Source: JAKFWF01 sp041745515 (lineage in GTDB: Bacteria > Pseudomonadota > Alphaproteobacteria > Rhizobiales > Hyphomicrobiaceae). Taken from it: a stretch of DNA of 37,231 nucleotides. Below the pieces are notes generated by a model. The model saw only the letters and a program-made list of their open reading frames with translations. It ran no database searches and had not been told where the DNA came from. The position numbers were made by a program, and so were the translations under genes. The DNA is taken from contig JBGTIU010000083.1 in NCBI GenBank assembly GCA_041745515.1, forward strand, positions 1 to 37,231. Direction: 5' to 3'. Below, piece after piece: positions 15,919-23,620 of the stretch (position 1 is its first letter; each line of letters starts with the position of its first letter).

Positions 15919-16176
15919 ATGAAAACGGACGCACAAGCGCTGATCATTATGGCCGTAGTTGGTATCGTGGCGGGCTTTCTCGCGCACTTGATAGTGGGCG
16001 GCAGCGGTAACGTTGTGAAATACTTGATCTCTGGATTGCTCGGAGCCTTCGTCGGCAGCTACGCCCTGGGCGCGCTTGGTGTGAATCTCGGCGTCAGCAA
16101 TGCGTTAGTATCGCAAATCCTGACCAGCACAATCGGGGCCGTCATCGTCCTCATTCTGGCGCGAATTGTACTGTAA
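15919..16176 (+). CDS. GlsB/YeaQ/YmgE-family membrane protein, copy 1
   Basis: An 85-residue, very hydrophobic protein with about three membrane helices and the Gly-rich helix pattern of the transglycosylase-associated/YeaQ family: 'AVVGIVAGFLAHLIVGG', 'YLISGLLGAFVGSYAL', 'TIGAVIVLILARIVL'. Family members are small stress-linked membrane proteins of unclear function. The ATG at 15919 has AAGGGG six bases upstream; an ATG at 15913 is too close to that site. A second copy follows 39 bases downstream. Confidence 0.8.
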   Translation: MKTDAQALIIMAVVGIVAGFLAHLIVGGSGNVVKYLISGLLGAFVGSYALGALGVNLGVSNALVSQILTSTIGAVIVLILARIVL

Positions 16177-16215
16177 ACCGTCTGTAGTTTGAACCGAAGC
16201 GAGGGGAGGGTTTAG

Positions 16216-16491
16216 ATGGCGCAATTGCAACCGTACATGCCTTTTATCGTCATGGCGCTGGTCGGACTGATCGCCGGGTGGTTGGCGGGATTGCTGCTAG
16301 GCGGCGGTGGATTGATCCGCAATTTGATCGTCGGCTTGATCGGGTCGTTTGTTGGCGGCTTTCTAGTCAACCAGGGCATCTTGAAGGCTTCCTTTGGCTT
16401 CAACAGCATCATTCCGTACGGTGATCAAATAGCCGTATCGACGATTGGAGCGGTGCTGATCATCATCGTGGTGCGAATACTGGGGCGGTAA
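16216..16491 (+). CDS. GlsB/YeaQ/YmgE-family membrane protein, copy 2
   Basis: A 91-residue membrane protein of the same family as the gene before it: 'MALVGLIAGWLAGLLLGGG', 'NLIVGLIGSFVGGFLV', 'STIGAVLIIIVVRILGR'. The helix layout and C-terminal 'STIGAVxxxxxxRI' match copy 1, so the pair is a tandem duplication. A strong GGGAGGG lies 6 bases upstream of the ATG. The gene ends about 95 bases before lipA and could share its transcript. Confidence 0.82.
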   Translation: MAQLQPYMPFIVMALVGLIAGWLAGLLLGGGGLIRNLIVGLIGSFVGGFLVNQGILKASFGFNSIIPYGDQIAVSTIGAVLIIIVVRILGR

Positions 16492-16585
16492 ATGGGGTTG
16501 CCGGCCTTTCCACTTGATGGGTGGGGCTGGCCTGGTTACGTATCGTTCGTCATAAGCCGCTTTCCCTGCGGTTCGGAGCGAACGT

Positions 16586-17527
16586 ATGGTTACTGTCGTC
16601 GACACGAAACCGCGCCACCCGGAGAAGGCGAGCCGGCCAGAAACGCCGATCCTGCGCAAACCAGACTGGATCCGAGTCAAGGCGCCGGCATCATCCGGCT
16701 ATGTCGAGACCAAACGTATCGTGCGTGAGCACGGTCTTGCGACCGTGTGCGAGGAAGCCGGATGCCCGAACATCGGCGAGTGCTGGACGAAGAGGCACGC
16801 GACCATGATGATCATGGGCGATACGTGCACGCGGGCGTGTGCATTCTGCAACGTCAAGACCGGCTTGCCTCTGGCACTTGACGCGGCGGAACCTGGCCAT
16901 GTGGCTGCGGCGGTGGCCAAGCTAGGTCTGGAGCACGTTGTCATCACCTCGGTCGACCGGGATGATCTCGCGGACGGCGGCGGGCAACACTTCGCCGATG
17001 TCGTCGGCGCTATTCGTGCCCTCACACCGGCGACGACCATCGAGATCCTGACGCCTGATTTTCTGCGCAAGCCAGGAGCGCTGGAGATTGTCGTGGGGGC
17101 CAAGCCGGATGTATTTAATCACAATCTTGAAACCGTACCGGGGCTCTATCTCAGCATTCGCCCGGGCGCGCGCTATTTTCACTCCTTACGGCTGCTGCAA
17201 AGCGTTAAGGAACTCGATGCGTCGATGTTTACCAAGTCGGGTATCATGGTGGGCCTCGGCGAGACGCGAGAGCAGGTGTTGCAGGTGATGGACGATCTAC
17301 GCTCGGCCGACGTCGATTTCCTGACGATCGGTCAATATTTACAGCCCACGCGCCGCCACGCCGAGGTCAAATCGTTCGTCACGCCAGACGAGTTCAAATC
17401 CTACGAACGGATGGCGCTTGCCAAAGGCTTTCTTCTGGTTGCGTCGTCCCCGCTGACGCGGTCGAGCTATCACGCAGGAGAGGATTTCGCGAAGCTGCGT
17501 GCAGCGCGAGTTGCGCGGCAGCGTTGA
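16586..17527 (+). CDS. lipA: Lipoyl synthase
   Basis: Radical SAM enzyme that inserts two sulfurs into octanoyl groups to make lipoyl cofactor; 313 residues. Both iron-sulfur motifs are complete: auxiliary cluster C55, C60, C66 ('CEEAGCPNIGEC') and radical SAM C81, C85, C88 ('CTRACAFC'). The 'RSSYHAGEDF' end supplies the auxiliary-cluster serine. GGAG lies about 8 bases before the ATG. In this window its likely clients are the lipoyl domains of PdhB and PdhC. Confidence 0.97.
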   Translation: MVTVVDTKPRHPEKASRPETPILRKPDWIRVKAPASSGYVETKRIVREHGLATVCEEAGCPNIGECWTKRHATMMIMGDTCTRACAFCNVKTGLPLALDAAEPGHVAAAVAKLGLEHVVITSVDRDDLADGGGQHFADVVGAIRALTPATTIEILTPDFLRKPGALEIVVGAKPDVFNHNLETVPGLYLSIRPGARYFHSLRLLQSVKELDASMFTKSGIMVGLGETREQVLQVMDDLRSADVDFLTIGQYLQPTRRHAEVKSFVTPDEFKSYERMALAKGFLLVASSPLTRSSYHAGEDFAKLRAARVARQR

Positions 17528-17586
17528 GCTGGTATTTGGCGACAGCCACAATCTTTGATGGCAGCTGGGGTTCAGGAGACGATGGC

Positions 17587-18360
17587 ATGTGCTGCGCGGA
17601 TGACGGTACCTCTGTATCCCCCAGCGTCGATGCGACGGATGCAGCCGACCCGGCCGTGATCGAGCAACTGGTGATTGCCAATCACATTCTTTTCGACCAG
17701 GGCGTGGTCGACGGCTTCGGCCACGTCAGTGTTCGTCATGACAAACGACCTGACCGCTTCCTACTTGCGCGCAACATGGCCCCAGGTCAGGTCTCGGCCG
17801 GTGACATCATCGAATTCACGCTGCACGGCGAACCGGTCGATGCAGGTGGCCGCCGCATTTACCTCGAACGGTTTATCCATGGTGAGCTTTACAAACAACG
17901 ACTCGATGTCAATGCAATCGTGCACAGCCACTCGCACGCAATCGTGGCGCTGAGCGTCGTCAAGGGTGTCAGACTGCAGGCAATATTCCACATGGCGGGA
18001 TTTGTCGGCCAGAGCGTCCCGGTATTCGAGATCAGGGACTTCGCCGGTGATGCGAGCGACTTGTTGATCAGCACCAATGCGCTTGGGACTGCGCTGGCTG
18101 GCTGCTTCGCAGACAGCGATATCGCCCTGATGCGAGGCCACGGCTCAACCGTCGTCGGCCACTCGATCCCACACGCAATCTATCGCGCTGTGTACGCGGA
18201 ACTGAATGCGCGTTATCAGCTCAGCGTCGCGACGCTGGGGGACATCACCTACCTGACGCCCGGTGAAAGCGCTGCCTGCGTCGAAACGATCGAGGCACAG
18301 ATGCAGCGGCCTTGGGACCTATGGGCGGAACAGTCGCGCCAACGCCGCGCATGGCGCTAA
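17587..18360 (+). CDS. Class II aldolase/adducin-family protein
   Basis: A 257-residue protein with the zinc-dependent class II aldolase fold: 'NHILFDQGVVDGFGHVSVRH', 'IYLERFIHGELYKQRLDVNA', the metal-binding 'HSHSHA' (H113, H115) and 'RGHGSTVVG' (H185). Family enzymes cleave or decarboxylate sugar-derived or hydroxy-acid substrates, usually with a divalent metal; this member's substrate cannot be read from sequence. ATG at 17587 is preferred because AGGAG lies 8 bases upstream, although the frame is open to 17524, overlapping lipA. It separates lipA from coq10. Confidence 0.85.
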   Translation: MCCADDGTSVSPSVDATDAADPAVIEQLVIANHILFDQGVVDGFGHVSVRHDKRPDRFLLARNMAPGQVSAGDIIEFTLHGEPVDAGGRRIYLERFIHGELYKQRLDVNAIVHSHSHAIVALSVVKGVRLQAIFHMAGFVGQSVPVFEIRDFAGDASDLLISTNALGTALAGCFADSDIALMRGHGSTVVGHSIPHAIYRAVYAELNARYQLSVATLGDITYLTPGESAACVETIEAQMQRPWDLWAEQSRQRRAWR

Positions 18361-18456
18361 CCCAGTTTCCCGTTCCAATGCTCGCTAGCCGGCATCCCCC
18401 ACGCCGCGACAGCCGGTCATCTCCCAGCCGTACGCCCGAAAGCCTAAGTCCCGCCA

Positions 18457-18921
18457 ATGCCGACCTTCTCGACCCGCCGCCACGTGCCCTACACAGTTCG
18501 TCAGATGTACGATCTGGTCGCCGATGTCGAAAAATACCCACACTTCCTGCCGCTCACCGAGGCCCTGCGCATCAAGTCGCGCGAATACATCGGCGGGTAC
18601 GATGTGCTGGTGGCCGACATGACGGTCGGTTACAAAGCTATCCGCGAGACTTTCGGCACACGGGTGACGCTTTGCCCGGAAATACCGAAGGTGCTTGCGC
18701 AGTACATCGATGGGCCATTCAGCCATCTCGAAAACCGATGGCAGTTCCATGTCGCGGCGACAGGCAGCGAGATCGAATTCTTCATCGACTACGGTTTCAG
18801 GTCACGCGTGCTCGGGGTGTTGGTCGGCGCCGTGTTCGATCAGGCTTTTCGCAAATTCGCGAATGCCTTCGAGGCTCGCGCCCAAGAAGTCTATGGACGC
18901 CCTGTCCTGGCGTCGACTTGA
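18457..18921 (+). CDS. COQ10/RatA-like START-domain protein
   Basis: A 154-residue single-domain protein of the polyketide cyclase/START superfamily. It opens with the family pattern 'MPTFSTRRHVPYTVRQMYDL' and 'VADVEKYPHFLPL', and ends 'FDQAFRKFANAFEARA'. In alphaproteobacteria and mitochondria, relatives bind ubiquinone (COQ10); enterobacterial relatives were named RatA. The lipA-linked location supports a coenzyme-Q-binding role rather than a toxin. The stop lies only 3 bases from the stop of the convergent cinA gene, leaving no room for an intergenic terminator. Confidence 0.9.
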   Translation: MPTFSTRRHVPYTVRQMYDLVADVEKYPHFLPLTEALRIKSREYIGGYDVLVADMTVGYKAIRETFGTRVTLCPEIPKVLAQYIDGPFSHLENRWQFHVAATGSEIEFFIDYGFRSRVLGVLVGAVFDQAFRKFANAFEARAQEVYGRPVLAST

Positions 18922-18924
18922 GTT

Positions 18925-19449
18925 TCAGCCCATTAAGCGGCGCACCATAGCAAGAGCGTCGCCGATGGTCGCTAGTCGTATGCTCGAGCGGCCAGTATCG
19001 GGGTAGCGCTTCGCGATCGCTGTCGTCGGGTGACCTATGCGCGCGCCGCCAATGTGCACCAGCCCAACGGGCTTGGCGGAGGAGCCGCCGCCGGGGCCCG
19101 CGACGCCGGTAACGGCGACGGCAATGTCGGCGCGGGAGTGCGCGAGGCAGCCGTCCGCCATCGCCATTGCGACTTCGGCACTGACCGCGCCGTGTGCTGT
19201 GATGAGCGATCCCGACACGCCGAGCAGTTCGGATTTTGCTTCATTCGAATAGGGGATAAAGCCGCGGTCGACGACATCGGAGGAACCGGGAATCTCAGTG
19301 AGCAGAGCTGCTATCAGTCCCCCAGTGCAGCTCTCGGCGAGAGCAACCTTGAGACGACGCGCCCGTAAATCAGCCAGCAACTGCGTCGCGCCAGCCATGA
19401 GGTCGGGCGAAAACACGGACGGATTCCAACTTGAAGTGGCTCGCGCCAT
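18925..19449 (-). CDS. CinA-family protein (nicotinamide-nucleotide amidohydrolase domain)
   Basis: A single CinA C-terminal domain (PncC type), which deamidates nicotinamide mononucleotide; it lacks the N-terminal MoaB-like domain of full-length CinA. Motifs: 'ALAESCTGGLIAALLTEIPG', 'PYSNEAKSELLGV', 'ADIAVAVTGVAGPGGG' and 'KPVGLVHIG'. The start is uncertain: ATG at 19449 gives 174 residues; a GTG near 19419 or the ATG at 19398 would give shorter proteins beginning near 'FSPDLMAGATQLLADLRARR', closer to typical family starts. It is co-directional with marR and ispDF. Confidence 0.88.
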   Translation of the reverse strand: MARATSSWNPSVFSPDLMAGATQLLADLRARRLKVALAESCTGGLIAALLTEIPGSSDVVDRGFIPYSNEAKSELLGVSGSLITAHGAVSAEVAMAMADGCLAHSRADIAVAVTGVAGPGGGSSAKPVGLVHIGGARIGHPTTAIAKRYPDTGRSSIRLATIGDALAMVRRLMG

Positions 19450-19497
19450 TTGCGCGGGCTTGATCTTACCTGCGGTGGTCGCTGCGAACAATCCGCG

Positions 19498-19980
19498 TCA
19501 AGCGGACCCCAGCCTTTCGGCGTGTTGCAATAGTCCGTCGAGCGTTGCGCGACTGTCGCTGCCCATGACGCTGAGAGCGCGTCGCTGGGCTTCCTTCCAG
19601 ACCGGATAAGCATCCTTGATCACGGCCTGACCTTTAGGGGTCAGATGCAATCCTCGGCCGCGACGGCCGGCAGGAGGGTCCATGACAATCAGGTCGAGAG
19701 CGAGCAGTCGCTTCAGGTTGCGAGACAGTGTCGATTTTTCGATGTCGAGCGTGAAGCCGATCTCGACGGCGGTAATCCCGTCCTGCTGAGCAAGCTGCGT
19801 CAACAGCGTGAATTGGCTCGCTGTGATGCCCAATGACCGCAGCGCATCATCGTAGACCCTCGTCACGATGCGAGACAGCTGCCGCACGCGCGTCGCGAGA
19901 CAGGAGGAGCGTGTCGCCTCGGCAATATCGCCGACGTTGACCGGCAATCCGCTCTGCAGTGCTGGCGTCATCACGTTCAT
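19498..19980 (-). CDS. MarR-family transcriptional regulator
   Basis: A 160-residue winged-helix regulator. The core 'LGITASQFTLLTQLAQQDG' and 'AVEIGFTLDIEKSTLSRNLKRL' (recognition helix), followed by the wing 'PPAGRRGRGLHLTPKG', is the MarR signature. Helices at both ends would form the dimer interface. A GGGAG lies 8 bases upstream of the ATG. It lies between ispDF (upstream, 76 bases) and cinA (48 bases downstream); the ligand and target genes are unknown, and an autoregulatory site was not identified. Confidence 0.9.
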   Translation of the reverse strand: MNVMTPALQSGLPVNVGDIAEATRSSCLATRVRQLSRIVTRVYDDALRSLGITASQFTLLTQLAQQDGITAVEIGFTLDIEKSTLSRNLKRLLALDLIVMDPPAGRRGRGLHLTPKGQAVIKDAYPVWKEAQRRALSVMGSDSRATLDGLLQHAERLGSA

Positions 19981-20056
19981 GATAGGGCTCCCGAGGTGGG
20001 TCTACAACTGCACGCGCCTGTTGATGCAGCGATTCGCTTGTGCAGGGCAAGTTCGG

Positions 20057-21232
20057 TCAGTTCGCCAGCATAATTGTTGCGGAGGCCATAGCGGCAATGC
20101 CTTCGCGACGGCCAGTAAATCCGAGGCCTTCCGTGGTTGTTGCCTTGACCCCGACACGGCCGATTTCGATTCCCAGGAAACCGGCGATCGCGGCTCGCAT
20201 CGCCGCGCGATGAGGCGCAATCTTTGGCGACTCGCACAGCAGTGTCACATCGACATTAGCGATGCGACCGTTTTTCTCGGCAACGCGGCGCGCAGCATCC
20301 TCGAGAAACAAATAAGAGGCCGCATCTTTCCATTTCATGTCACTGGGCGGAAAATGTTGGCCGATGTCGCCGGCAGCCAGGGCCCCTAGAATTGCGTCGG
20401 TCAGCGCGTGTAGGCCAACGTCTGCATCGGAATGACCATCGAGCTTGTGCGTGTGGGGGACACGGATCCCGCATAACCAAACACCGTCCCCGGGAGCGAA
20501 CCGGTGTACGTCGAACCCGGTGCCGGTGCGCACTTCCCCCTTGCCCAAGAGTGACCGCGCTGCCTGTGCAATGTCGTCCATGGTCGTCAGCTTCGTATTT
20601 GCCGCCGATCCTTCGACGAGAAGTACCGGGATTCCGGCCCATGTCGCGACAGCCGCGTCGTCCGTGAAGTCCGTTTTGCCAGCCGCCGCTGCGGCACGGT
20701 GAGCCGCTAGAATGAGTTCGTAATGAAATCCTTGCGGCGTCAAGGCGCGCCAGATCCCCTTCCGCTCGACCGTGTCGCCAATGGCGCCATCCCCTTGTTG
20801 GCGCTTCAGCGTATCTGTGACCGGCAATGCAGAAATTGCGGCAGGTGCGGTATCGAGTGCCGACAGCAGCCGGCTGATTTCCAGGGACGACACGAAGGGC
20901 CGCGCGGCATCGTGGATCAGCACGCGCCGTGGCCGGAATAACGCAAGCGCTTCGAGACCCGCCAGCACAGACTCCTGCCGCGTCACGCCGCCGTTGACCG
21001 GTCGGCAGCAGCGATGCCGCAGCGGTCCCAGCGCTGTTTCATACAACGCGTGAGCATCCGAGTGCACCACAACCTGTAGAATATGGACACGAGGATCCCC
21101 GACGAACGCCATCACGGTGCGCGTGATGACAGGCGTACCCGCCAAGTCTTGGTACTGTTTGGGCAAGCCGTCAGGACTGTCGGTCGCGCGTGATCCGCGT
21201 CCCGCCGCCACTATTACAACTGCTGTCGGCAA
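20057..21232 (-). CDS. ispDF: Bifunctional IspD/IspF (MEP isoprenoid pathway)
   Basis: A 391-residue fusion of two MEP-pathway enzymes. The N-terminal IspD domain (about 1-230) transfers cytidyl to MEP: 'VIVAAGRGSRATDSPDGLPK' and 'VLIHDAARPFVS'. The C-terminal IspF domain (about 234-391) forms the cyclodiphosphate: 'RTGTGFDVHRFAPGD', zinc-ligand region 'KLDGHSDADVGLHALTDAIL', 'GDIGQHFPPSD', 'KATTTEGLGFTGR'. The start is TTG at 21232, supported by GGAGG eight bases upstream; no in-frame ATG could give the first strand. This fused form is common in alphaproteobacteria. It is divergent from dusB. Confidence 0.95.
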   Translation of the reverse strand: MPTAVVIVAAGRGSRATDSPDGLPKQYQDLAGTPVITRTVMAFVGDPRVHILQVVVHSDAHALYETALGPLRHRCCRPVNGGVTRQESVLAGLEALALFRPRRVLIHDAARPFVSSLEISRLLSALDTAPAAISALPVTDTLKRQQGDGAIGDTVERKGIWRALTPQGFHYELILAAHRAAAAAGKTDFTDDAAVATWAGIPVLLVEGSAANTKLTTMDDIAQAARSLLGKGEVRTGTGFDVHRFAPGDGVWLCGIRVPHTHKLDGHSDADVGLHALTDAILGALAAGDIGQHFPPSDMKWKDAASYLFLEDAARRVAEKNGRIANVDVTLLCESPKIAPHRAAMRAAIAGFLGIEIGRVGVKATTTEGLGFTGRREGIAAMASATIMLAN

Positions 21233-21410
21233 CGGCGTCGCCTCCTCTATTCGAACCTCGGCGCTGATTGTAGAGGCTGATAGTTATCGCGCGCGGCGTA
21301 CGCAATGGCTTTGGGAACAGATGTGGCGAATACCGCCTTCGCACTTGCGAGATGGCGTGTTGAAGCTTACTCTGCCTAACAGTTCATCAAATTTGTATGC
21401 AGCCCGAAAT

Positions 21411-22451
21411 ATGAGCAATCCCATAAAAGCGCACCAAAATGCGCGGCCCACTCCGGCAAATGGGGTGCGGGTCGGACACCATATTTTGGCGAACCGGGTC
21501 CTTATCGCCCCAATGTCTGGCGTTTCGGATGGGCCTTTTCGGGATCAGTGTCATGCGCTGGGCGCCGGCCTTGTGGTTTCTGAAATGGTGGCAAGCGAGG
21601 AACTGGTAAGGCGCCGCCCTCGCGAGATGCTAAAGTCGATGGCAGGCGCCGCTAAGCCATTCGTTCTGCAGTTGGCAGGCCGTGAATCACGCTGGATGGC
21701 GCAAGGAGCACGCATTGCCGAAGACCTCGGTGCCGATATCATCGACATCAACATGGGCTGTCCGGCTCGTGAGGTGACAGGTAAACTTTCGGGAAGCGCG
21801 CTGATGCGCGATCTCGATCACGCGGAAAGCCTGATCGAAGCGACGGTTGGCGCAGTCAGCGTGCCCGTGACGCTGAAGATGCGCATGGGTTGGGATCATC
21901 TCTGCCTGAATGCGGCGGACCTCGCTCAGCGCGCGCAAACAGTCGGTGTCAAGATGATCACTGTGCACGGCCGCACGCGGTGTCAGTTTTTTAAGGGCGC
22001 GGCTGATTGGGCGTTCGTCGGGGCGGTGAAGAGCGCGGTCGACATCCCGGTCATCGTCAACGGCGATATTCGCGACGCCGGTTCGGCCCGAGCGGCGCTG
22101 ACTGCGTCAAGAGCGGACGGCGTCATGATCGGGCGCGGCGCTTACGGTCAGCCATGGATCGCTTCACAGATTGCGCGGGCCTTGGCGCAGGGTTGGGATC
22201 CAGGACCACCATCCCTCGAACAACAGAGTGACATCGCGAGCCGGCACGTCGAAGCGATGCTCTCGCATTACGGTGGGCAATTGGGGCTTAGGAATGCGCG
22301 CAAACACATTGGCTGGTATTTGCGGGCGAGCGGCCGCCCTGACGTTACGGTGAAAGCCTGGCGGCAACGGTTGTGCCAGGACGATGATCAGGCGCGGGTC
22401 CTGATCGGACTTGCTCAATTCTATGCCGCGCATCGGGAGCTCGCCGCATGA
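21411..22451 (+). CDS. dusB: tRNA dihydrouridine synthase (DusB/NifR3)
   Basis: FMN enzyme that reduces uridine to dihydrouridine in tRNA; 346 residues. The catalytic Cys is C117 in 'INMGCPAREV', with FMN-binding 'IAPMSGVSDGPFR', K156 in 'LKMRMGW', 'ITVHGRTRCQFF' and 'GVMIGRGAYGQPW'. ATG at 21411 is chosen because family proteins begin about 20 residues before 'HHILANRVLIAPM'; the open frame extends upstream into the ispDF gene on the other strand. The order nifR3-ntrB-ntrC is a classic alphaproteobacterial operon, and its stop overlaps the ntrB start (ATGA). Confidence 0.95.
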   Translation: MSNPIKAHQNARPTPANGVRVGHHILANRVLIAPMSGVSDGPFRDQCHALGAGLVVSEMVASEELVRRRPREMLKSMAGAAKPFVLQLAGRESRWMAQGARIAEDLGADIIDINMGCPAREVTGKLSGSALMRDLDHAESLIEATVGAVSVPVTLKMRMGWDHLCLNAADLAQRAQTVGVKMITVHGRTRCQFFKGAADWAFVGAVKSAVDIPVIVNGDIRDAGSARAALTASRADGVMIGRGAYGQPWIASQIARALAQGWDPGPPSLEQQSDIASRHVEAMLSHYGGQLGLRNARKHIGWYLRASGRPDVTVKAWRQRLCQDDDQARVLIGLAQFYAAHRELAA

Positions 22452-23617
22452 CGCTGGGGCTCCAAAGGGCGAATTCTCCTATCTTTCCGGCCATGCGGCA
22501 TATCGAACACGACTTGCTGTTGGGAGCACTGCCCCACCCCATCCTGGTACTTGGGGATGACGACCGCGTGGTTTATGCCAATCCGGCTGCCGAGAACTTC
22601 ACATCCGCCAGTCAAGCGGTTCTAAAACGCCAACGTCTATCCGACATCGTCGCGTTCGGTTGTCCCCTGTTGGCGCTGGTCGCGCAGGTGCGACGCACCG
22701 ATGCAACCGTTAACGAGTACGGCGTCGAAGTGCTGATGCCGCGGGTAGAGGGCGCGAAACTCGTCGACGTGCATAGCGGCACGCTGCCCGACCAGCCGGG
22801 TCTCGTTCTGCTCATGCTGCAGCAACGCAGTATGGCTCAGATGATCGAGCGGCAACTAACGCACCGTGCAGCCGCGCGTTCGGTTTCCGGGATGGCCGCG
22901 GTACTCGCTCACGAGATCAAAAACCCTCTGTCCGGAATCAAGGGCGCCGCACAGCTTCTCGAGCCCGGACTGAGCGATGACGATCGCGTTTTGAGCCAGC
23001 TGATCTGCACCGAAACCGAACGCATCCGCCAGCTCGTCGATCGTATGGAGGTCTTCGGTGATGAGCGGCCGATGCAAACAGAGCCGGTCAATATCCACGC
23101 CGTGCTCGATCACGTGCGCCGGTTGGCGCAGAGCGGTATCGGGCGCAATATAAAATTCGTCACAGAGTACGACCCTTCGCTGCCAGCGGTCTCCGGCAAC
23201 CGAGACAAACTTGTCCAAGCGTTCCTCAATCTCGTCAAGAATGCGGTCGAGGCCATCGCCGAGGGCGGCGAGACCGGTCGTATCGTGCTGACGACGGCGT
23301 TCCGCCCGGGCATGCGCCTATCGGTGCCGGGAAGCGGCCCGCGCGTGGCCCTGCCACTGATGATAGAAGTTGCGGACAATGGAACCGGCATTCGCGATTC
23401 TGTGAAGGAGCATCTGTTCGATCCGTTCGTGACGACCAAGCGCGCCGGCTCCGGCCTTGGCCTCGCGCTCGTCGCCAAGATCATCGGTGACCACGGTGGC
23501 GTGATCGAGTGCGATGGTGAACCCAAAGGCACAGCTTTTCGCGTTCTGCTGCCGATGCAGACCCCGACTGCGGGTACCGAGTCGACCCAGCCAGCTGACA
23601 ATCGAGTGGGTGGATAA
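22448..23617 (+). CDS. ntrB: Nitrogen regulation sensor kinase NtrB
   Basis: Soluble histidine kinase/phosphatase that controls NtrC in response to PII signalling; 389 residues with no membrane helix. A PAS domain (about 20-130) precedes the H-box with phospho-acceptor H155 ('LAHEIKNPLSGIKGAAQLL'), then the ATPase N-box ('LNLVKNAVEAI'), G1 ('DNGTGI'), F-box ('FDPFVTTK') and G2 ('GSGLGLALV'). The start ATG overlaps the dusB stop by four bases, and ntrC starts 3 bases after its stop. Confidence 0.96.
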   Translation: MTLGLQRANSPIFPAMRHIEHDLLLGALPHPILVLGDDDRVVYANPAAENFTSASQAVLKRQRLSDIVAFGCPLLALVAQVRRTDATVNEYGVEVLMPRVEGAKLVDVHSGTLPDQPGLVLLMLQQRSMAQMIERQLTHRAAARSVSGMAAVLAHEIKNPLSGIKGAAQLLEPGLSDDDRVLSQLICTETERIRQLVDRMEVFGDERPMQTEPVNIHAVLDHVRRLAQSGIGRNIKFVTEYDPSLPAVSGNRDKLVQAFLNLVKNAVEAIAEGGETGRIVLTTAFRPGMRLSVPGSGPRVALPLMIEVADNGTGIRDSVKEHLFDPFVTTKRAGSGLGLALVAKIIGDHGGVIECDGEPKGTAFRVLLPMQTPTAGTESTQPADNRVGG

Positions 23618-23620
23618 GCC

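Noticed and set aside
21117..21410. Long N-terminal extension of dusB
   Set aside because: The frame is open, but this part overlaps ispDF on the other strand, reads as low-quality protein, and family proteins start near 21411.
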